The notes beneath the pieces were generated by a model that saw only the letters and a program-made list of their open reading frames with translations, was not told the DNA's origin and ran no database searches. The translations under genes and the position numbers were made by a program. Positions 1-7,459 of a stretch of 64,000 nt of DNA are shown piece after piece; position 1 is the first letter of the stretch, and each line of letters opens with the position of its first letter. The stretch spans positions 186,001 through 250,000 of the forward strand of contig NZ_LT977070.1 in the NCBI RefSeq assembly GCF_900250075.1, read 5' to 3'. This stretch comes from Cupriavidus taiwanensis. GTDB lineage: Bacteria > Pseudomonadota > Gammaproteobacteria > Burkholderiales > Burkholderiaceae.

Positions 1-546
1 ATCGGCGCCGAATGGGTGCCGCAGGCGCTGGCGCGCCGTATCGACCTGGGCTTCGAGATCCTGCCAGGCCCCACCTTCACCGGCAGCGCGCCGGCGGTGG
101 TGCGTGGCAACCGGCTGCTGATGCGCGAGGCGCTGTCCAACCTGATCGACAATGCGGTGAAATACGTGCCGTCGGGCGGGCGCATCACGGTGCGCGCCGG
201 CGGCGAGGCCATGGGCCACCGCGGCATGGCGGTGGTGATGGTGGAAGACAACGGCCCCGGCATCCCGCCGCAGCGGCGCGAGGAAGTGTTCAAGCGCTTC
301 TTCCGCGGCGACCGCGCCCCGGAGCCCGGCGGCGGCCGCGCCGACCAGGCGGGCGGGGCCGGCCTGGGGCTGGCCATCGTGCATGAGATCGTGACCCTGC
401 ACCACGGCAGCATCCGCATCGAGGACGTGCCGCCAGCGCCGGGCGCTGCGACACAACCTTCCGTCACGGACAGCACGCCCGAGCGGCGCGCGGTGATGCG
501 CTTCGTGATCCGGATCCCGTGCGAGCCGGCAGGGTCGGTGGCCTGA
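1..546 (+). CDS. Sensor histidine kinase, C-terminal part (5' truncated by window)
   Basis: The open frame runs in from base 1, so only the catalytic end of the protein is seen. The HATPase domain is clear: an N box NLIDNAVKYV around bases 139-170, a G1 box DNGPGIP at 247-267 and a G2 box GLGLAI at 361-378. The domain binds ATP and phosphorylates a histidine in the missing dimerisation domain, acting at the inner membrane with a cognate response regulator outside the window. A short insertion rich in Gly and Asp lies between G1 and G2. The C-terminus carries a loop around bases 430-490 before the last beta strand. It resembles the TctE/QseC type of kinase, but the sensor half is missing so the signal cannot be named. 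Confidence 0.9.
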   Translation: MGAEWVPQALARRIDLGFEILPGPTFTGSAPAVVRGNRLLMREALSNLIDNAVKYVPSGGRITVRAGGEAMGHRGMAVVMVEDNGPGIPPQRREEVFKRFFRGDRAPEPGGGRADQAGGAGLGLAIVHEIVTLHHGSIRIEDVPPAPGAATQPSVTDSTPERRAVMRFVIRIPCEPAGSVA

Positions 547-572
547 ACCCGCGGCCGCGCGGGTAGCGGCCC

Positions 573-1088
573 TTATTTGGCCTTCTTTTTCTTTTCCTTA
601 GGCGCCAGCATGGTGCCGCGGCATTGCGGGCTGCCGCAGCGGCACTCGAATTCCTTCTTCAGCTTGGCGGTATAGCGCGCGTCGATCACCAGGCCGTAGT
701 CATAGAACAGCTCCTCGCCCTGGGCGATATCGCGCAGCGCGTGGATAAAGACGCGGCCCTTCTTTTCGCGAGCCTCGCAGTTGGGCTCGCAGGCGTGGTT
801 GATCCAGCGCGCGCGGTTGCCGCCGTACTTGGCGTCGATGACGCTGCCGTCGTCCAGGCTGAAGTAGAAGGTGTGGTTGGGATCGCTGGGATCGTGCGGA
901 TGGCGCTCCAGCGCCTTCTTCCACGAGATGTGCTCGCCCTTGTATTCGATCACGCGCTCGCCCTCGGCAATCGGGGCGATGGCATAGACGCCCTTGCCGT
1001 GCACGCCTGACTGGCGCACCTCGATCCGGTCGCTCGCCGTTTTCTTGCTGCCCTCGCCCGCTGCCTTGCGCTTTGCCTTGTCCGCCAT
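573..1088 (-). CDS. SET domain-containing protein-lysine methyltransferase-like protein
   Basis: This 171-residue protein has a Lys-rich start (MADKAKRKAAGEG), then a SET domain: GVHGKGVYA near residues 32-40, the SAM/pseudoknot motif RWINHACEPNC near 103-113, and GEELFYDYG near 133-141. A cysteine-rich post-SET motif CRCGSPQCRG follows, and the tail ends KEKKKKAK. The SET family transfers methyl groups from SAM to lysines; the bacterial substrate is unknown. The ATG at 1088 is chosen because the frame upstream has no family similarity and runs into the motif-rich intergenic region. The basic ends suggest nucleic-acid or ribosome contact. It lies on the far side of the intergenic region from the HU gene, so HU is a possible but unproven substrate. 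Confidence 0.88.
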   Translation of the reverse strand: MADKAKRKAAGEGSKKTASDRIEVRQSGVHGKGVYAIAPIAEGERVIEYKGEHISWKKALERHPHDPSDPNHTFYFSLDDGSVIDAKYGGNRARWINHACEPNCEAREKKGRVFIHALRDIAQGEELFYDYGLVIDARYTAKLKKEFECRCGSPQCRGTMLAPKEKKKKAK

Positions 1089-2245
1089 TTGCCTTTCCGT
1101 GCTTTCGCCTGTTGTGCCTGGGTGGTGGCCGGTGCCGGCCGCCCGGCGCGATCGGGGATGATACCGGGGCGACCGCGACACGTATACGTGGCAACGATAC
1201 GTGGCAACGCTGACGTGCGTGGCTGCAGCCGGCACGAACGACGTATACCTCCCCTCCCCGCCGTGTCGCCGCACCCGGTATACGCCGCGCCCGTTTACCA
1301 CCCCGCATGTGGATAACCCCGCCCCGATCTGTGGACAAGCACGCGGATTGGGTGTGGGCTGCCTGGGGCTGGCATGGGGACGCCTCGGGCATAAGTCGGA
1401 GGGGGTTCGGCCCACCCCTCATCCATTGGGCGGAGTCTTCCACTTCGGCCAACATTCGATGAGACCACTTCTCGTTTACGTAAACCCTTGAAGGCAAAGA
1501 TGTTTACGGGGTTTTCCACAGCGGCTGCGGGTGTTTACCTACTACTACTATCTGTATACATGAAAGAAAAAGGTAAACCGAAAGAACGATCCCAGGCCCG
1601 CGGCACCGTTCGAAAGGCGACAGGCGTAAACGGCGGGTTTGCGAGAGACTTTCTGTTTGCCCGTTCGGGCGCTGCGTATACCGCCGATGCCGTATACCGG
1701 GCAGCGGGACTGCTATCGCGGTATACGCGGATGCCTGCGGATCTCGGTTCGGTGAGATCGAGGGTCCATGCATGCGCCGAATAACGCCGGGCAAGGCCGC
1801 CGGAAACTTGCTTCTGGGCATGCACCATAGTGCAGTTGGATGCGTTGCAGCCCGTACAGCGCCTCCTGCCCGTTCAGGAGCTCGAGGGTGCCCAGACCCT
1901 CGGAACGGATCTCCGGGCTGTCAGCGGCCTTCTGAAGGCGCCTGGCATGCGGGTATACCGTGCTACACCGGTCGCGGCAGCCAGGTTCCGTGACGTACGG
2001 GATTTGCCGCGCATTTGCCGTTTGCGCCGCTATCCCGCCGACGGCGGGCCCCCTTCCAGCGCGTGCGATTTGCCTCCAGCCCCGTACTGGCGCGGCCTTG
2101 CGGAAACTGCCAGGTAACAATCTGTTCCCGGTGCGCCTTGTCCGACACGGTATCATGTGGCCCGCGGCGTCTTTGCCGGAGCGGTGCCAGCCTGGCCGCC
2201 CGGCTGCGGACGCCTGTGTTTTATCAACTCGATACGGAGTGAAGC
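1089..2245. other. 1.16 kb intergenic region without a supported gene
   Basis: No frame here has codon structure or protein similarity that I recognise; the ORFs of 60-150 codons look like chance open frames. The region carries a dense set of GTATAC and GTTTAC/GTAAAC hexamers, a 13-bp tandem duplication at 1184-1209, a perfect DnaA-box 9-mer (TGTGGATAA, 1308-1316), a near match (TGTGGACAA, 1330-1338) and TTTTCCACA at 1512-1520. It separates the divergent SET-domain and HU genes, so it must also hold both promoters, but I cannot place either with confidence. Confidence 0.8.
1179..1958. repeat. Cluster of GTATAC and GTTTAC/GTAAAC hexamers
   Basis: GTATAC occurs at 1182, 1243, 1278, 1554, 1676, 1692, 1721 and 1953. 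GTTTAC or GTAAAC occurs at 1293, 1474, 1480, 1502, 1533, 1573 and 1626. Two lie inside perfect 12-bp palindromes: CACGTATACGTG (1179-1190) and GTTTACGTAAAC (1474-1485). TGTATACA at 1553-1560 is an 8-bp palindrome. In sequence this GC-rich, so many AT-rich hexamers in 780 bp are far above chance. The pattern suggests a multi-site binding region for one protein recognising GTWTAC. Which protein is unknown. Confidence 0.75.
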
Positions 2246-2524
2246 ATGACGAAAACCGAACTGATCGACGCTATCGCAGCCGGGGTGGACGGTCTGACCA
2301 AGGCCAAGGCGGAACAGGCACTGAACGTGACCCTGTCGGCCATCATGGACGCTGTGGCCAAGGGTGACACGCTGAGCCTCATCGGCTTTGGCACGTTCAG
2401 CAAGGGCGAGCGTGGCGAGCGCATGGCGCGCAACCCGCGTACCGGTGAAGAAATCAAGGTCGAAGCCGCCAAGACCGTGAAGTTCAAGGCGGGCCAGAAG
2501 TTCAAGGACGCTGTCAACCAGTGA
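2246..2524 (+). CDS. hupB: HU family DNA-binding protein
   Basis: This 92-residue protein is full length for HU. It starts MTKTELIDAIA and has the HU/IHF signature GFGTFSKGERGERMARNP at about residues 47-64, including the beta-arm that enters the minor groove. HU forms dimers that bend DNA with little sequence preference and shape the nucleoid. The start is fixed by a GGAG ribosome-binding site at 2236-2239. Its upstream region is the unusual motif cluster, and the region just downstream contains DnaA-box-like sequences. I rank it as HU rather than IHF because of the motif spacing and length. Which HU paralogue it is in this organism cannot be told from the sequence. Confidence 0.95.
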   Translation: MTKTELIDAIAAGVDGLTKAKAEQALNVTLSAIMDAVAKGDTLSLIGFGTFSKGERGERMARNPRTGEEIKVEAAKTVKFKAGQKFKDAVNQ

Positions 2525-2620
2525 TCCTGACGGGCTGCACTGCAGAGCCCGGCATTGCCTGACCCCGCCATGCCGCCGCCCCGGTGCCCGAGGGCGCAGG
2601 CGCGCGCCAGGCGGGGGACG

Positions 2621-2629
2621 TTATCCACA
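2621..2629 (+). other. Perfect DnaA-box 9-mer
   Basis: TTATCCACA, preceded by G and followed by G, lies in the gap between HU and the lipoprotein gene. It matches the core of the 12-bp unit repeated at 2791-2850 and 40569-40639. Confidence 0.6.
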
Positions 2630-2765
2630 GTCGTGAGCTGAATATCCTGCAGTATCCGCCGCATCGCCCGCTCCGCGCCTGGGCGATCGCGCGCCAAGTC
2701 TTCCAACAGGCGTCCAGCCTTGGCCAGAACTCGCCATGCCGGGCGCCGTGCCATGTGGGGCCAAC

Positions 2766-3764
2766 ATGTTTGCCCGTCCGCAGCGCCGCAGATCTCCACA
2801 GCGTTATGCACAACGCTTTCCACAGCCGATTCCACAGCGTTCTCCACAGGCGCGTGCGCCGCTGCGCGCCGCCGGCGCGGCCGCGCTGCTGGCGCTGCTG
2901 AGCGCCTGCACCACCGTTATCGAACCGGCCCGGCCGCAAGCGCGGGCGCTGCCGGACACCGAGCGGCCTGTGACGAGCCCGGGCGCCACGCCGCGCGAGC
3001 GCATCGTCGAGATCGCCACCAAGGAATGGGCCCGCTGGGGCGGACAGGTGGTGCGGCTGGGCCGCGACGACACCTCTTGCGTGACCTACAGCCCGGTGCC
3101 GGCGCCGGAATTGCCTCCCGAGCTGCCGCTGGCGTCCCCGACCGACGCCGCAGCGCCCGCCGTGGCCACCACTGATACCGAGTCCAAGACCAACGGCAAC
3201 CCGCCGCCGGCAGCCAGCTGCCTGTCGTTTCCGGACGGCACCGGCATGGAGGCCACGCCGCTGGGCTGCACGCTGGCGCGCCGCTACTGGGGCATCGTCG
3301 GCGAAACGCCCAGCTGCAGGCAGGTCACGCAGGGCGCCTGGGCCTGGTCGGCGGTCTTTGTGTCATGGGTGTTGCGCAAGGCGGGGCTGGACGAGCGGCA
3401 GTTCCTGACCGGCCAGTCGCACTCGATGTACGTGGTCGACGCCCGCGACGGCATCCTGCCCCGCCCCGCGTTCCGTATCGAGCCCGTGCCGGCGATGCCG
3501 CGCCCCGGCGACATCATCTGCGCCGGTCGCGGCCGTGACCGCTATCTCGAGGACATCGCCGAGATCGGCTTCGGCACCACGCCGATGCATTGCGACATCG
3601 TGGTCGCCGTGGATCCGGCCGCGCGCGTGGTGCGGGCCATCGGCGGCAACGTCCAGCAATCGGTATCGATGGAAGAGATCGAGCTGGGCGATTCGGGTCG
3701 GCTCGACGGGATCACCAACTCGCATATGCCGTGGTTGCTGGTGATGCGCAACGACCTGCAGTAA
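2766..3764 (+). CDS. DUF2272-type lipoprotein with repetitive N-terminus
   Basis: From ATG 2766 this is 332 residues; an in-frame ATG at 2736 would add ten. The hydrophobic stretch AAALLALLSAC near residues 36-46 ends in a lipobox, so the mature protein should be an envelope lipoprotein. The body contains PRPGDIICAG and PMHCDIVVAV, a Cys/His arrangement reminiscent of NlpC/CHAP-like hydrolases and DUF2272 proteins; function is not established. About 34 residues precede the hydrophobic core, which is long for a signal peptide. They include five four-residue units of the type (S/Y/F/I)-(P/A)-Q-(R/P/A), encoded by the 12-bp DNA array at 2791-2850. No later start codon exists before the signal sequence, so the array must be translated if the signal is used. 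Confidence 0.8.
   Translation: MFARPQRRRSPQRYAQRFPQPIPQRSPQARAPLRAAGAAALLALLSACTTVIEPARPQARALPDTERPVTSPGATPRERIVEIATKEWARWGGQVVRLGRDDTSCVTYSPVPAPELPPELPLASPTDAAAPAVATTDTESKTNGNPPPAASCLSFPDGTGMEATPLGCTLARRYWGIVGETPSCRQVTQGAWAWSAVFVSWVLRKAGLDERQFLTGQSHSMYVVDARDGILPRPAFRIEPVPAMPRPGDIICAGRGRDRYLEDIAEIGFGTTPMHCDIVVAVDPAARVVRAIGGNVQQSVSMEEIELGDSGRLDGITNSHMPWLLVMRNDLQ
2791..2850 (+). repeat. 12-bp phased array of DnaA-box-like 9-mers (array 1)
   Basis: Five units of exactly 12 bp each end in a CACA core: ATCTCCACA (2792), TTATGCACA (2804), CTTTCCACA (2816), GATTCCACA (2828) and TTCTCCACA (2840), usually followed by GC. The second fits the DnaA consensus TTATNCACA; the others differ at one to three of the first four positions. 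The array is in frame with, and encodes, the N-terminus of the lipoprotein. A second array with the same unit is at 40569-40639. Confidence 0.75.
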
Positions 3765-3839
3765 GCCGGTTTATCGATGGGAATTATCGATCCGCGCTTA
3801 TTTCTTCATTGCTGATAAATCACGTAAATAAACCAGCGA

Positions 3840-4919
3840 TCAATCGAACAACTCCAGCTGCGCGGTATCCCGGTCGCTCGTGCCCACCCCAACCCCCAGC
3901 AGCCGCACCGGCAAGCCCCGGCGCGCATGGCCCTCGGCCAGCAGCCGTGCATAGACGCCGCGGTCCGGGGCATGGCCGCGGCATTCCACCGTGGTCTGCC
4001 GGAAGTCGGAGAAGCGCAGCTTTACCGTGAGCTTGTCAATGGTGTCGTGCGCCTGGGCGCGCGCGATGCGCGCCTCCAGCATGGCGATCAGCGGTTCCAG
4101 CTCGGCCAGGCAGGCCTGCAGGTCGGGCAGGTCGTCGGCATAGGTCTCTTCCACGCTGATCGACTTGCGCTCGCGCTCGGGCGTGACCGCGCGCTCGTCG
4201 ACGCCGCGGCACAGCTTGTACAGCCGCGCCCCGAACACGCCGAACTCGCGATGCAGGCGGTCCGGCGACCACGGCCGCAGGTCGCCGCAGGTCTCGGCCC
4301 CCAGCCGGCGCAGCTTGGCCGCGGTGACCTTGCCCACGCCATGGATGCGCTCGACCGGCAGCGCGGCGACAAAGGCATCGACCGCGGCGGGCCGGACCAC
4401 GAACAGGCCGTCGGGCTTGTTCCAGTCGCTGGCGATCTTGGCGACGAACTTGCTGGGGCCGACGCCGGCCGATACGGTCACCCCGACTTCCTCGCGCACG
4501 CGCTGGCGGATCTCTTCGGCGATGCGGGTGGCGCTGCCGGCATGGTGCGTGCACAGGCTGACATCGAGGTAGGCCTCGTCCAGCGACAGCGGCTCGACCA
4601 GCGCGGTGTATTCGCGGTAGATCGCGAAGATGCGGCGCGAGACCTCGCGGTACTTGTCCATCGCGGGGCGCACGATCAGCAGGTCCGGGCAGCGCTTGAG
4701 CGCCTGCGCCGACGCCATCGCCGAGCGCACGCCATAGGCACGCGCCTCGTAGTTGCAGGTGGCGATCACCCCGCGCCGGTCTGGCGCGCCGCCCACGGCC
4801 ATCGGCCGGCCGCGCAGCGACGGGTCGTCGCGCATTTCGACCGAGGCGTAGAAGCAGTCGCAGTCGCAATGGATGATCTTGCGCTGGACCGCGGCAGTGG
4901 CGTCAGGCGGGGCGGACAT
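3840..4919 (-). CDS. dinB: DNA polymerase IV
   Basis: This 359-residue Y-family translesion polymerase has the catalytic motif CDCDCFYASVE near residues 18-28 and SLDEAYLDV near 113-121, which together hold the metal-binding acidic residues. Helix-hairpin-helix (around GVGKVTAAKLRRLG) and little-finger domains follow. The protein ends QLELFD, a sliding-clamp binding motif (QLxLF). Pol IV copies past minor-groove guanine adducts and causes untargeted mutations. It is usually LexA-controlled, but I did not find a clear CTGT-N8-ACAG operator upstream. The gene stands alone between the convergent lipoprotein gene and rarD. Confidence 0.95.
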   Translation of the reverse strand: MSAPPDATAAVQRKIIHCDCDCFYASVEMRDDPSLRGRPMAVGGAPDRRGVIATCNYEARAYGVRSAMASAQALKRCPDLLIVRPAMDKYREVSRRIFAIYREYTALVEPLSLDEAYLDVSLCTHHAGSATRIAEEIRQRVREEVGVTVSAGVGPSKFVAKIASDWNKPDGLFVVRPAAVDAFVAALPVERIHGVGKVTAAKLRRLGAETCGDLRPWSPDRLHREFGVFGARLYKLCRGVDERAVTPERERKSISVEETYADDLPDLQACLAELEPLIAMLEARIARAQAHDTIDKLTVKLRFSDFRQTTVECRGHAPDRGVYARLLAEGHARRGLPVRLLGVGVGTSDRDTAQLELFD

Positions 4920-4983
4920 GGGGGCCGGGATGCGGAGCGGCTATCCGCAGATTATCAACGGGATAAATGGCTGATATCGATTT

Positions 4984-5889
4984 TCAGGTCGTCTCATTGA
5001 TAGATTGGATGCCAGCGGGCTTCTGCCGCGCATTCATCCACAGTCCTTCGGCCGCATACAAGGCCAGCGACAGCCAGATCAGCGCGTAGCCCACCTGCTT
5101 CTGCGCCGGGAACGGCTCGTGCCACAGCCACACGCCCAGCAGCAGTTGCAGGGTCGGACCGGTGTACTGCAGCAGCCCCAGCAGCGACAGCGGAATGCGC
5201 CGTGCGCCGGCGGCAAAGAACAGCAGCGGCACCGCCGTCACCGGCCCGGCCAGCAACAGCAGCCACTGCGTACCCGGCGCTGCGTGGGTAAAGCTGTCCT
5301 GGCCGGTGGCGAACAGCCAGCCCAGCGCCGCCGCGGCCAGCGGGAACAGCAGCAGCGTTTCCAGCGACAGCCCTTCCAGCGCGCCCAGCGCACCGGTCTT
5401 GCGCAGCAGCCCGTAGCCGCCAAAGCTGGCGGCCAGGCCCAGCGCGATCCACGGCAGCTGCCCGGCCGCCACCGTCAGCCAGGCCACGCCAGCGGCCGCC
5501 ACCGCGATCGCCAGCCATTGCACCCGGCGCAGGCGCTCATGCAGGAACACCACGCCGAGCAGCACGCTGAACAGCGGATTGATGAAATACCCCAGGCTGG
5601 CGTCGACCACGCGGTTGGCCGACACCGCCCAGATATACAGGAACCAGTTGGCGCACAGCAGCGCCGCGCTGGCGGCAAACGACAGCAACAGGCGCCGGTC
5701 CCTGACCACCTGGCCCAGCCACGCCCACTGGCGGCGCCAGGCCAGGATCAGCCCCAGGAAGACCAGCGACCACACCATCCGGTGCAGCAGGATCTCCATC
5801 GGGGCGATGCCGGGAAGCGACTTGATGTAGAGCGGGAGCAGGCCCCAGATGAGGTAGGCCAGCAGGGCGTAGAGAATGCCGAGTTGCAT
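4984..5889 (-). CDS. rarD: EamA-family transporter RarD
   Basis: This 301-residue inner-membrane protein has about ten hydrophobic segments and the RarD-type start MQLGILYALLAYLIWGLLP. Conserved features include GIAPMEILLHRMVWS near residues 27-41 and the loop SANRVVDASLGYFINPL near 95-111. RarD proteins belong to the drug/metabolite transporter superfamily; their substrate is poorly defined (chloramphenicol sensitivity gave the name). The ATG at 5889 has GGAAAT a short distance upstream. The gene ends 65 bp from the dinB start on the same strand, so the two could be cotranscribed. Confidence 0.9.
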   Translation of the reverse strand: MQLGILYALLAYLIWGLLPLYIKSLPGIAPMEILLHRMVWSLVFLGLILAWRRQWAWLGQVVRDRRLLLSFAASAALLCANWFLYIWAVSANRVVDASLGYFINPLFSVLLGVVFLHERLRRVQWLAIAVAAAGVAWLTVAAGQLPWIALGLAASFGGYGLLRKTGALGALEGLSLETLLLFPLAAAALGWLFATGQDSFTHAAPGTQWLLLLAGPVTAVPLLFFAAGARRIPLSLLGLLQYTGPTLQLLLGVWLWHEPFPAQKQVGYALIWLSLALYAAEGLWMNARQKPAGIQSINETT

Positions 5890-5970
5890 AGGGATTTCCG
5901 ATCGATGCCGGCGATTCTACCGGGGCCGCGCCATCCCCGCCGGCGCGCCCCGCGTGCGGCCGCCGCCAAC

Positions 5971-6006
5971 AAAAAACCCCATGCTCCCAGGGGAACATGG
6001 GGTTTT
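5971..6006 (-). terminator. Rho-independent terminator of dctP
   Basis: The inverted repeat AACCCCATG / CATGGGGTT surrounds a loop of about a dozen bases and, read on the minus strand, is followed by a run of T (plus-strand A at 5971-5976). It lies 34 bp after the dctP stop codon. Confidence 0.85.
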
Positions 6007-6039
6007 GCGGCAGGCCCGGTTGCCCGGGCGCCACGCGGC

Positions 6040-7176
6040 TTACAGCTTGCGCGCGAAGCTGAACTGGGCGTAGCCCTGCTCGGCCACGTTGAACCAGGCC
6101 GCCTGGTTGTTGCGGAACACGCGCCAGTCGTCGTAGATCTTCTTGAACGACGGGTTCTTCGCGGTTTCGTCGGCGTAGGACTCCTGGGTCGCCTTGAAGC
6201 AGGCCTCCATGATCTCCTTGGAGAACGGGCGCAGCTTGACGCCGTTTTCCAGCAGGCGCGCCAGCGCCTGCGGGTTGACCGTGTCGTACTTGGCCATCAT
6301 GTTGGTGTGCGCCTCGATGGTGGCGGTTTCAAGCGCGCGCTTGTACAGCGCCGGCAGCTTCTCGAACTCGCTGGCCGAGGCGTAGAACGACAGCTGCGCG
6401 CTGCCTTCCCACCAGCCCGGGTAGTAGTAGAACGGCGCCACCTTGTAGAAGCCCAGCTTCTCGTCATCGTACGGGCCCACCCACTCGGCCGCGTCGATGG
6501 TGCCCTTCTCCAGCGCGGGGTAGATGTCGCCGCCGGCAATCTGCTGCGGCACCACGCCCAGGCGCGACAGCACCACGCCGGCAAACCCGGCGATGCGGTA
6601 CTTCAGGCCCTGCAGGTCGGCCACGGTCTTGATTTCCTTGCGGAACCAGCCGCCCATCTGCGCGTTGGTGTTGCCGCCCAGGAAGTTGACGACGTTGTAT
6701 TCCTTGAAGAACTCGCGCATCAGCTTCATGCCGTTGCCCTGCATCATCCAGGCGTTCTGCTGGCGTGCGGTCAGGCCGAACGGGATGGTGGTGTCAAAGC
6801 ACAGCGTCGGGTTCTTGCCGAAGTAGTAGTAGCCGGCGGTGTGGCCGATCTGCACGGTATTGTTCTGCACCGCGTCCAGCACCTGCAGGCCGGGCACGAT
6901 TTCACCGGCGGCAAAGACCTTGATGTTGAATTTGCCGTCGGTCAGCTCCTTGACGCGGGCCGACAGCAGCTCGGCACCGCCATAGATGGTGTCGAGCGAC
7001 TTGGGAAAGCTCGAGGCCAGGCGCCATTCCACGGCGGGGTTGCTGCCCACTACGGCCGGCGCGGCCGGGCCGCTGGCGGCGGCAGGCGCTGCCTTCTCTT
7101 CACCCTTGCCGCACGCGGCCAGTGCCCCGGTGGCAGCCACGGCCGACGCTTTCAACAGAAAGGAACGACGTTCCAT
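6040..7176 (-). CDS. TRAP transporter substrate-binding protein (DctP/TakP type)
   Basis: This 378-residue periplasmic binding protein begins MERRSFLLKASAVAA, a twin-arginine-like signal, and has a possible lipobox ALAAC near residue 23. The body has the DctP fold motifs, such as EWRLASSFPKSLDTIYGGAE and the ligand-loop region VGPYDDEKLGFYKVAPFYYYPG split across the hinge. TRAP systems take up organic acids using an ion gradient. No DctQ or DctM membrane gene lies nearby, so the partner must be elsewhere. ATG 7176 is preferred over GTG 7182 because the AGGAG site is about eight bases from the ATG but only two from the GTG. A group II intron lies about 200 bp upstream. Confidence 0.92.
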   Translation of the reverse strand: MERRSFLLKASAVAATGALAACGKGEEKAAPAAASGPAAPAVVGSNPAVEWRLASSFPKSLDTIYGGAELLSARVKELTDGKFNIKVFAAGEIVPGLQVLDAVQNNTVQIGHTAGYYYFGKNPTLCFDTTIPFGLTARQQNAWMMQGNGMKLMREFFKEYNVVNFLGGNTNAQMGGWFRKEIKTVADLQGLKYRIAGFAGVVLSRLGVVPQQIAGGDIYPALEKGTIDAAEWVGPYDDEKLGFYKVAPFYYYPGWWEGSAQLSFYASASEFEKLPALYKRALETATIEAHTNMMAKYDTVNPQALARLLENGVKLRPFSKEIMEACFKATQESYADETAKNPSFKKIYDDWRVFRNNQAAWFNVAEQGYAQFSFARKL

Positions 7177-7420
7177 CTCCACTTCTCCTCTTATAGATAT
7201 TGATTCGGATGCGGGCGCACGGCTTGCATGAGGCCGCGCGCCGGACCGTGACGCACCGGCCGCCGGGGTACGGCAGCCTGCGCAGCGCTGTGCCTGTGGC
7301 GAACGGGCACGGCGGCGTGCCCCGCATGCCCGGCGCTGGACCCGCGCGCGCGGCCGAGGGCTGTCTTACCCGAAAGAGTAGGGTAGGGACGAAGGTCATT
7401 ACTGACCTGTCCCCCCCTAG

Positions 7421-7454
7421 GAACCGTACGTGCGAGTTTCCCCGCATACGGCTC
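7421..7454 (-). ncRNA. Group II intron domain V
   Basis: The 34-nt hairpin reads GAGCCGTATGCGGGGAAA on the minus strand and closes with TCGCACGTACGGTTC. It is the highly conserved catalytic domain that binds the two splicing metal ions. It starts only five bases after the reverse-transcriptase stop codon; domain VI follows at about 7384-7416. Confidence 0.9.
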
Positions 7455-7459
7455 GAGTC

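Noticed and set aside
1089..1415. Upstream extension of the SET-domain frame to 1415
   Set aside because: The added residues have no family similarity and cover the GTATAC/GTTTAC cluster and DnaA-box region; the ATG at 1088 begins a normal SET protein.
1713..2156. 147-codon minus-strand ORF in the intergenic region
   Set aside because: No ribosome-binding site, no similarity and atypical codon use; most likely chance.
1300..2850. Chromosomal replication origin
   Set aside because: DnaA boxes are present, but there is no dnaA, gidA, parAB or rpmH nearby and no AT-rich unwinding region next to the boxes.
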